NCBI GenBank assembly: GCA_937858255.1
Contig: CALLZQ010000597.1
Coordinates: 1 to 6,147 of the forward strand
From: an uncultured Tabrizicola sp.
Lineage (GTDB): Bacteria > Pseudomonadota > Alphaproteobacteria > Rhodobacterales > Rhodobacteraceae
DNA: 6,147 nucleotides
Direction: 5' to 3'
Part shown: positions 1 to 4,909 of the stretch, piece by piece
How the letters are laid out: each line of letters begins with the position of its first letter
Position numbering within the stretch: the first letter of the stretch is position 1
Position numbers and translations under genes: made by a program
The notes under the pieces: model-generated
The model's input: the letters and a program-made list of their open reading frames with translations, nothing else
What the model was told of the DNA's origin: nothing
The model's database searches: none

Positions 1-394
1 CGTGGCAGGTTTCATCGGCAGCCCGTCGATGAACTTCCTGCATGGTGCCACACTGGATGGCGGGCGGGCCTTTGGCCTGCCGGGCGGAGTGCGGCTGGAT
101 CTGGCGGGCTATGAGGGCGGGGCGGTCGGCACGCGCGAACGCGCGGTACTGGGCCTGCGGCCCGAACATCTGACCGTGCAGGACCATGCCGAGGAGGGCC
201 ACACCATCCCCGCGACCGTCGAACTGGATGAGCCGATGGGCGCCGACAGCCTTGTGTGGTTCACCGCAGGGGGCGGTCAGGTCTCGGTCCGGGTGCCGGT
301 TGAACGGCGGCTGGCACGGGGAAAAGAGGTGCATCTGAAGGTGGATATGTCAAAGGCCAGCATCTTTGACGCGGGGACGGAACAAAGGGTCTGA
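1..394 (+). CDS. Sugar ABC transporter ATP-binding protein (MalK/UgpC type), C-terminal part only
   Basis: This is the end of the ATPase subunit that powers an ABC sugar importer at the cytoplasmic face of the inner membrane. Its reading frame is open at the left edge (first full codon at position 2) and stops with TGA at 392-394, so the Walker A, signature and Walker B motifs lie outside the window. What remains is diagnostic: the segment AGFIGSPSMNFL near the start is the conserved junction after the nucleotide-binding domain in the MalK/UgpC family. LGLRPEHLTV is the usual opening of the C-terminal TOBE/OB-fold regulatory domain, and the tail ends in a typical 'V.L.VD....IFD' pattern. Family members run about 330-370 residues, so roughly the last third is seen. 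The stop is four bases before the beta-mannosidase start, which suggests one operon and an oligosaccharide cargo. The family is clear; the transported sugar is inferred from neighbours only. Confidence 0.93.
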   Translation, partial: VAGFIGSPSMNFLHGATLDGGRAFGLPGGVRLDLAGYEGGAVGTRERAVLGLRPEHLTVQDHAEEGHTIPATVELDEPMGADSLVWFTAGGGQVSVRVPVERRLARGKEVHLKVDMSKASIFDAGTEQRV

Positions 395-398
395 CATC

Positions 399-2426
399 AT
401 GGATCTGCATGGCGAATGGCGCCTGTCGGATTCGGCGGGCGAATGGGATGTGCCCTTTGCCCTGCCCGGCGACGGGGTCAGCGCCCTTGCCCGCGCCGGC
501 ACCATTCCCGACCCCTATTGGGGCCAGAATGAGCGCGATCTGCGCTGGATCTCTGGCCGCGACTGGTGCGCGGTGCGCGATTTCACGCATGAGGGGGGCG
601 CGGCCGAGCTGGTGATCGAAGGGTTGGATACCGTCGCCGACATCCGCCTGAACGGCTATTGCGTCTTGCGCGCGGCCAATGCCTTTCGCCGCTGGCGCGT
701 GCCGGTCGAGGGGATGCTGCGCAAGGGGCAGAACCGGATCGAGATCACCTTTCGCAGCCCCACGGTTGAGGGCGCGGCGCGGGCGGCGGCGCTGCCCTTT
801 CCGGTGCCCTCGATGCACGACCATCCGGTGATGGGGGCGATGTGCCCGCTGCCCCATGGCAACATGCTGCGCAAACCCGCCTGCGATTTCGGCTGGGACT
901 GGAATATTGCCTTGGCGAGTTTCGGCCTCTGGGGCCGGATCGCGTTGGAGTCGGTGGCGCCGCGCATCGGTGATATCTTTGTCACCCAGCGGCATGAGCC
1001 GGGGTTGGCCGAGGTGTCGCTGCGGGTCGAGGCGCCGGGCGAGGATGCGACGGCCACGCTATGTGGCGTGACGGTGACGGCGCCGGTCCGGGATGGAGTG
1101 GCCGAAATCGTCATGCGGATCGCGGATCCGGTGCTGTGGTGGCCCGCCGGGTTGGGCGCGCAGGCGCTGCACCGGCTGACCGTCACCTCGGGCGGGGCGC
1201 CGGCGCAGCGCCAGATCGGCCGGCGCGATTTGCGGCGGGTCTGGCCCCCGGATGGGGCGGGGCGCAGTTTCCCCTTTCACGTCAAGGCCCGCCCGGTCTT
1301 GGCCGGGGGCGCCAACTGGATCCCCGCCGATGCCCTGCATGGCCGCATCACCCCCGAGGCGGTGCGGGGTCTGCTGACCTCGGCGGTCGCGGCGCATATG
1401 AACATGATCCGCGTCTGGGGTGGCGGGCGGTATGAACCGGACTGGTTCTATGACCTCTGCGACGAACTGGGGCTGATGGTCTGGCAGGACTTTATGTTTT
1501 CCTGCAACCTCTACCCCTCGACCCCCGATTTTCTGGCCGAGGTCGATGCCGAGGTGCGCGATGCCGTGGGGCGGATCAACCATCATGCCTGCCTTGCGCT
1601 GTGGTGCGGCGACAATGAACTGATCGGCGCGCTGGGTTGGTTTGAGGCCAGCAAGCGTGACCGCGACCGCTATCTGGTCAGCTATGACCGGCTGAACCGC
1701 ACCATTGAGGCGGCGCTGATGGATGTGCTGCCGGGGGCGAACTGGTGGCCCTCCAGTCCCAGCCCCGGACCGATGGCCTTTGGCGATGCCTGGCATGACG
1801 ACAGTTCCGGCGATATGCACTTCTGGTCGGTCTGGCATGAGGGGCGCGATTTCGACCATTACCGCGAGGTGCGGCCGCGCTTTTGCTCGGAATTCGGGTT
1901 TCAGTCCTACCCTTCGCTGTCCACCATCCGCCGTTTTGCCGCGCCCGAGGATTGGAACATCGCCGCCCCGGTGATGGAGAGCCATCAGAAGAACCCCGGC
2001 GGCAATGCCCGCATTGCCGAGACGATGTTCCGTTATTTCCGCTTTCCGGTGGATTTCGCGAATTTCGTCTATCTCAGTCAGGTGCAGCAGGGCATGGCGA
2101 TCCAGACGGCGGTCACCAGTTGGCGCGGGATCAAGCCGCATTGCATGGGCACGCTCTATTGGCAGCTCAACGATACTTGGCCGGTCTGTTCGTGGTCCAG
2201 CCTTGATCACGGCGGCAACTGGAAGCTGTTGCACCATATGGCGCGGCGGTTCTATGCGCCGGTTTCGGTGATGGTCGCGCCAGAAGACGGGGCCCTGGTC
2301 CTGCGGGGGGGGAACGGTGGGGCCGCGCCCAACGATCTGTCGGGGGCGGGCGCGGAGGGCCAAATTGGACGGTCGAGGCGGTCAATATGGCCGGCACCCT
2401 GCGGCGGCTGGAAGAGGCGCGGCTGA
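399..2426 (+). CDS. GH2 beta-mannosidase, N-terminal and catalytic part (frame broken before the C-terminus)
   Basis: This encodes a beta-mannosidase of glycoside hydrolase family 2, which removes terminal beta-D-mannose from manno-oligosaccharides. No signal peptide is visible, so it probably acts in the cytoplasm on imported sugars. Visible blocks, numbered from the ATG at 399, are WRLSD near the N-terminus, the PDPYWGQNE...LRW segment of the sugar-binding domain, FGWDW at 164-168, RVWGGG at 338-343 and WQDF at 362-365. WCGDNE ends in the predicted acid/base E407, and SEFGFQS holds the predicted nucleophile E498. I chose the ATG at 399 because homology begins there and AAAGGG (384-389) sits nine bases upstream. 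The in-frame ATG at 366 would overlap the ABC gene by 29 bases and add unrelated residues. After about position 2305-2340 this frame loses family resemblance and ends at TGA 2424-2426, giving 675 residues. The missing C-terminal part lies in the -1 frame (2387-2911). With one base restored, the whole protein would be about 837 residues, a normal family length. GH2 membership is sure; mannosidase rather than another GH2 activity is very likely. Confidence 0.92.
   Translation: MDLHGEWRLSDSAGEWDVPFALPGDGVSALARAGTIPDPYWGQNERDLRWISGRDWCAVRDFTHEGGAAELVIEGLDTVADIRLNGYCVLRAANAFRRWRVPVEGMLRKGQNRIEITFRSPTVEGAARAAALPFPVPSMHDHPVMGAMCPLPHGNMLRKPACDFGWDWNIALASFGLWGRIALESVAPRIGDIFVTQRHEPGLAEVSLRVEAPGEDATATLCGVTVTAPVRDGVAEIVMRIADPVLWWPAGLGAQALHRLTVTSGGAPAQRQIGRRDLRRVWPPDGAGRSFPFHVKARPVLAGGANWIPADALHGRITPEAVRGLLTSAVAAHMNMIRVWGGGRYEPDWFYDLCDELGLMVWQDFMFSCNLYPSTPDFLAEVDAEVRDAVGRINHHACLALWCGDNELIGALGWFEASKRDRDRYLVSYDRLNRTIEAALMDVLPGANWWPSSPSPGPMAFGDAWHDDSSGDMHFWSVWHEGRDFDHYREVRPRFCSEFGFQSYPSLSTIRRFAAPEDWNIAAPVMESHQKNPGGNARIAETMFRYFRFPVDFANFVYLSQVQQGMAIQTAVTSWRGIKPHCMGTLYWQLNDTWPVCSWSSLDHGGNWKLLHHMARRFYAPVSVMVAPEDGALVLRGGNGGAAPNDLSGAGAEGQIGRSRRSIWPAPCGGWKRRG
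2305..2366 (+). other. Frame-change zone in the beta-mannosidase gene
   Basis: Upstream of this zone, family-like sequence (for example HHMARRFYAPVSVMV) is in the frame of the 399 start. Downstream, family-like sequence (NWTVEAVNMAGTLRRL) is in the -1 frame. The change equals loss of one base or gain of two. Candidate spots are the run of eight G at 2305-2312 and the G-rich stretch 2342-2359. In the original frame the 8-G run reads CGG GGG GGG, so positions 2306-2312 form a G GGG GGG heptamer that would allow a perfect -1 re-pairing. The -1 frame has no stop between the run and 2366. Residues APNDLSG at about 2325-2345 in the original frame look weakly family-like, which favours a break nearer 2342-2360. 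The cause (sequencing error, mutation or slippage) cannot be told from sequence alone. Confidence 0.8.
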
Positions 2427-2911
2427 CCGTTGGGCTGGAGGCCGCGGCAGAGGTGCTGCGCATCGACCTGACGCGCCTTGCCCCGGATGAGGTGCTCTAC
2501 TGGCACTGGCAGGGACCAGAGGGGGAGGGCCGCGACCTTTATGCCCCCCGGCCCTGGAAATCCTATGATTTGCAACCGCCCAGCCTGACCACGACCGCCG
2601 CCGCGGCGGGCGGGGGGCGGGGGGCGCTGGCCCCCCCGGGCCAGGCGCCTGCCGCCTTTGTCGCCATTGAGGCCGCGGTGCCCGGGCGGGTGGCGCTGAC
2701 CCTCTCGGCACAGGCGCTTGCCGCCTTTGTCGCCATTGAGGCCGATGTGCCGGGGCGGTTTTCCGACAATGCCTTTGCGCTGATCCCCGGCCATCCGGCG
2801 CAGGTGATCTTTACCCCTGACGACGCGGCGGCAAAGCCGCGCTTTACCTTCCGCGATCTCTATTCAGCGACCTATGGGCCGCATCTGCCAACCGGCAAGG
2901 AAAGGACCTGA
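2387..2911 (+). CDS. GH2 beta-mannosidase, C-terminal fragment in the -1 frame
   Basis: This open frame encodes the C-terminal beta-sandwich region of the same beta-mannosidase and is not an independent enzyme. Its first ATG is at 2387, but family-like residues (NWTVEAVN) continue upstream of that ATG to about 2363. The ATG therefore lies inside a domain, which argues for a broken gene rather than two genes. Recognisable pieces are VLYWHW, the LYAPRPWKSYDL segment, and the ending VPGRFSDNAFAL followed by PGHPAQVIFTP, all typical of the last ~150 residues of bacterial beta-mannosidases. It holds no catalytic glutamate. Internally it carries an Ala/Gly/Pro-rich low-complexity stretch (about 2593-2641) and a 23-residue tandem duplication (2621-2758). 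It overlaps the upstream fragment by 40 bases, and GAGG at 2375-2378 could by chance allow re-initiation. The stop TGA (2909-2911) is three bases before the next gene, so the fragment stays within the operon. Confidence 0.85.
   Translation: MAGTLRRLEEARLTVGLEAAAEVLRIDLTRLAPDEVLYWHWQGPEGEGRDLYAPRPWKSYDLQPPSLTTTAAAAGGGRGALAPPGQAPAAFVAIEAAVPGRVALTLSAQALAAFVAIEADVPGRFSDNAFALIPGHPAQVIFTPDDAAAKPRFTFRDLYSATYGPHLPTGKERT
2621..2758 (+). repeat. In-frame 69-bp tandem duplication (two copies, 23 codons each)
   Basis: Unit 1 is 2621-2689 and unit 2 is 2690-2758, directly adjacent. I count 59 of 69 identical bases, including a perfectly shared 24-base stretch coding AAFVAIEA (2651-2674 and 2720-2743). 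The encoded units are (G/V)AL(A/T)(P/L)(P/S)(G/A)QA(P/L)AAFVAIEA(A/D)VPGR. The second unit, continuing into FSDNAFAL, matches what the family normally has once. Unit 1 therefore looks like the extra copy, and it has diverged, mostly towards C and G. Because 69 is divisible by three, the duplication does not itself break the frame. Confidence 0.9.
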
Positions 2912-2914
2912 CCG

Positions 2915-3664
2915 ATGTTCTCATACCAACTCTACTCCAGCCGCAACTTCCCGCCGATGGCCGAGACCTTCCGCATGCTCGCCGCTGCCGGCTATGGCGC
3001 GGTCGAGGGCTATGGCGCCCTCTATGCCGATGACGCCGCCGTTGCCGCGACCCGTGAGGGGCTGGCGGAAACCGGGCTGAAGATGCCGACGGGGCATTTC
3101 AGCCTTGCCATGCTGGAAAATGAGCCGGACAAGGTGCTGGAGATTGCCCGCTCGCTGGGGATGGAGCGGATTTACTGCCCCTATCTGATGCCCGACGACC
3201 GCCCGACCGATGCCGCCGGCTGGCGGGAATTCGGCGCGCGGCTAGAGCGGGCAGGGGCACCGGTGCGGGCCGCGGGCCTTGGCTTTGGCTGGCACAATCA
3301 TGACTTTGAGTTTGTCACCCTGCCGGGCGGGACAACGCCGCAGGAAGAGATCTTCCTTGGCGGTCCGAGCCTTGAGTGGGAGATGGATGTGGCCTGGGTG
3401 GTGCGTGGCGGCGCCGACCCGCTGGAGTGGATTGCGCGGCACCAGTCCCGCATCACCGCAGCCCATGTCAAGGATATCGCGCCCAAGGGCGAAAAGACCG
3501 ATGAGGACGGCTGGTCGGACGTGGGCGAGGGCATCGTCGATTGGCGCCGCATCCTGCCAATCCTGCGGGCGGCAGGTGTACGGCATTTCATCATGGAACA
3601 TGACAACCCCAAGGATCACGCGCGCTTTGCCACGCGCTCGATCGCGGCTGCGAAAGGATACTGA
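2915..3664 (+). CDS. Sugar phosphate isomerase/epimerase family protein (xylose-isomerase-like TIM barrel)
   Basis: This 249-residue protein belongs to the AP-endonuclease-2/xylose-isomerase-like TIM-barrel superfamily. Its members isomerise, epimerise, hydrate or lyse sugars and keto-sugars using a divalent metal; it is probably cytoplasmic, with no signal peptide. Motifs in order are VEGYG at 30-34, WHNHDFEF at 126-133, the strand EMDVAWV with E156 and D158, HVKD at 184-187 and EHDNPKD with E228. E132, D158, H184 and E228 are the likely metal-site residues by analogy with the family. The length is close to that of small members (250-290). The start at 2915 has a strong Shine-Dalgarno (AAAGGA, 2901-2906) eight bases upstream and lies three bases after the mannosidase stop. 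The next gene, a Gfo/Idh/MocA oxidoreductase, starts three bases after its own stop. This pairing is common in sugar-catabolic operons and suggests sequential action. The exact substrate is not identifiable; the family call is firm. Confidence 0.93.
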   Translation: MFSYQLYSSRNFPPMAETFRMLAAAGYGAVEGYGALYADDAAVAATREGLAETGLKMPTGHFSLAMLENEPDKVLEIARSLGMERIYCPYLMPDDRPTDAAGWREFGARLERAGAPVRAAGLGFGWHNHDFEFVTLPGGTTPQEEIFLGGPSLEWEMDVAWVVRGGADPLEWIARHQSRITAAHVKDIAPKGEKTDEDGWSDVGEGIVDWRRILPILRAAGVRHFIMEHDNPKDHARFATRSIAAAKGY

Positions 3665-3667
3665 GCC

Positions 3668-4822
3668 ATGGCAAGCACCCCATCGGCGGCCGGCAAGACG
3701 CTGGGCCTTGGCATTATCGGCTGCGGCAATATCTCGACCAGCTATCTGCGGCTGGCACCCCTGTTCAAGGGGCTGGAGGTGCGGGCCGTCGCGGATGTGA
3801 ACATGGAGGCCGCCAAGGCGCGCGCCGCCGAGTTCAATGTCCGCGCGCAATCGGTCGAGGATCTGCTGGCGAACAAGGATGTGGATGTGGTCATCAACCT
3901 GACCATTCCCGATGCTCATTTCCCCGTGACCAAGGCAATCCTTGAGGCGGGCAAGCACGCCTATTCGGAAAAGCCGTTGGTCCTGTCGCTCGACCAAGGC
4001 AAGGCATTGCGCGATCTGGCAGCGGCCAAGGGCCTTGCCGTCGGCTGTGCGCCCGATACCTTCCTTGGCGGGGCGCATCAGCAGGCGCGCGCCCTTCTGG
4101 ATGAGGGCCGGGTGGGCACCATCACTGCAGGCTGTGCGGCGGTGCTGAACCACGGGATGGAGCACTGGCACCCGACCCCGGATTTCTTCTTCCTTCCCGG
4201 GGCGGGGCCGATGCTGGATCTGGGGCCCTATTATGTGGCGAACCTGATCAACCTTTTGGGGCCGGTCAAGCGGGTGGGGGCGCTGACCTCTTCGGCGCAA
4301 TCCGAGCGGACCATCTCGAACGGCCCGCGCAATGGCCAGACGGTGCCGGTCAAGACCCCGACGAATATCCACGCGCTGTTGGAGTTCCATTCGGGGGCGA
4401 CGATCAACCTCTCGACCAGTTGGGATGTCTGGCATCACAAGCGCAACCACTTTGAACTCTATGGCACCGAGGGGACGCTCTATGTGCCCGACCCGAATTT
4501 CTTTGGCGGGCCGGTCGAGGTGGCGGAGCGCGATGGCAAGCTGGAGGCGGTGGCGCCCTGGGATCATCCCTTTGGCAAGGTGAACCAGAACCACAACGGG
4601 CGCGAGTTGGCCAATTACCGCACCGCGGGTCTGGCCGATATGGTGCAGGCGCTGATCGGGGGGCGCGATGCGCGCTGCTCACTCGAGCGGACGCTGCATG
4701 GGGTGGATGTGATGATGGCCTGCCTGACCTCGGGTGAGACGGGTCAGTTCGTCACGTTGACCACCACCTGCTCGCGGCCAGCGGCGCTGGGGCCGGATGA
4801 GGCGCGGGCGCTGTTGATCTGA
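3668..4822 (+). CDS. Gfo/Idh/MocA family NAD(P)-dependent oxidoreductase
   Basis: This 384-residue dehydrogenase belongs to the glucose-fructose oxidoreductase/inositol dehydrogenase/MocA family, which oxidises or reduces a hydroxyl/keto group of sugars or cyclitols with a nicotinamide cofactor. The N-terminal Rossmann fold shows GLGIIGCGNIS (13-23) with the GxGxx(S) dinucleotide loop, and D43 ends the second strand (VRAVAD). EKPL at 101-104 supplies the characteristic lysine K102. The C-terminal alpha/beta domain has GPMLDLGPYY at 180-189, where D184 is a likely active-site residue; the position often held by histidine in this motif is Y188 here. FELYGTEGTLYVPDP is the usual late family segment. 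The ATG at 3668 follows AAAGGA (3653-3658) with a nine-base spacer. The short extension before the Rossmann strand (about 11 residues) is unremarkable. It is the last gene before a strong hairpin, so it probably closes the operon. The substrate is unknown; a hemicellulose-derived sugar or glycoside is inferred from context. Confidence 0.94.
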   Translation: MASTPSAAGKTLGLGIIGCGNISTSYLRLAPLFKGLEVRAVADVNMEAAKARAAEFNVRAQSVEDLLANKDVDVVINLTIPDAHFPVTKAILEAGKHAYSEKPLVLSLDQGKALRDLAAAKGLAVGCAPDTFLGGAHQQARALLDEGRVGTITAGCAAVLNHGMEHWHPTPDFFFLPGAGPMLDLGPYYVANLINLLGPVKRVGALTSSAQSERTISNGPRNGQTVPVKTPTNIHALLEFHSGATINLSTSWDVWHHKRNHFELYGTEGTLYVPDPNFFGGPVEVAERDGKLEAVAPWDHPFGKVNQNHNGRELANYRTAGLADMVQALIGGRDARCSLERTLHGVDVMMACLTSGETGQFVTLTTTCSRPAALGPDEARALLI

Positions 4823-4828
4823 GGGCGA

Positions 4829-4849
4829 AGGGGGGCTTCGCGCCCCCCT
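4829..4849 (+). terminator. Hairpin terminator candidate after the oxidoreductase gene
   Basis: An 8-bp perfect stem (AGGGGGGC pairing with GCCCCCCT) closes a five-base loop TTCGC and starts six bases after the oxidoreductase stop. The shape is like many gene-end hairpins in Rhodobacteraceae. It lacks a downstream T-run (CTGTCGG follows), so by the strict model it is not a classical intrinsic terminator. It may act with the next hairpin or protect the 3' end of the message. Confidence 0.7.
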
Positions 4850-4853
4850 CTGT

Positions 4854-4878
4854 CGGCCCGGGCCTTTGGCCCGGACCG
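4854..4878 (+). other. Second intergenic hairpin
   Basis: CCGGGCC (4858-4864) pairs perfectly with GGCCCGG (4868-4874) around a TTT loop. The stem extends by CGG/CCG (4854-4856 with 4876-4878) across one C-A mismatch. It lies four bases after the first hairpin, so the two would form in tandem on the transcript. No T-run follows. It may be a second termination or mRNA-stability element, or a structured leader of the GH43 transcript. Confidence 0.6.
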
Positions 4879-4881
4879 CCA

Positions 4882-4909
4882 CCCCCCGCGGGATATTTGA
4901 GGACAGAAA
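4882..4909 (+). promoter_or_regulatory. GC-palindrome plus ATATTT leader and ribosome-binding site of the GH43 gene
   Basis: The segment has a C-run, the palindrome CCCGCGGG (4885-4892), ATATTTG, and then GAGGA (4899-4903) six bases before the ATG at 4910. GAGGA is a good Shine-Dalgarno and decides the start. The C-run/CCGCGG/ATATTT arrangement resembles a leader I recall ahead of many genes in Rhodobacterales, which I cannot verify here. I see no clear -35/-10 promoter in the 87-base gap, so transcription could start here or read through from upstream. Confidence 0.45.

Noticed and set aside
366..398. Upstream ATG at 366 as the beta-mannosidase start
   Set aside because: It would overlap the ABC gene by 29 bases and add 11 residues unlike the family. 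The ATG at 399 has a suitable Shine-Dalgarno and starts where homology starts.
1059..2363. Minus-strand open frame (434 codons) opposite the beta-mannosidase
   Set aside because: It is antisense to conserved catalytic GH2 sequence and shows only low-complexity Arg/Pro/Gly-rich translation, so it is a composition shadow.
2621..2758. CRISPR or other interspersed repeat array
   Set aside because: There are only two copies, directly adjacent with no spacer, in frame within a protein domain; this is a simple tandem duplication.
2387..2911. C-terminal fragment as an independent small gene with its own function
   Set aside because: Family-like residues continue upstream of its first ATG, and it contains only the C-terminal beta-mannosidase region without catalytic residues.
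3242..4594. Long minus-strand open frame (450 codons) opposite the isomerase and oxidoreductase genes
   Set aside because: It lies antisense to two well-recognised genes, its translation is rich in Arg, His, Pro and Gly with no family motif, and GC-rich coding DNA often leaves such antisense frames open.
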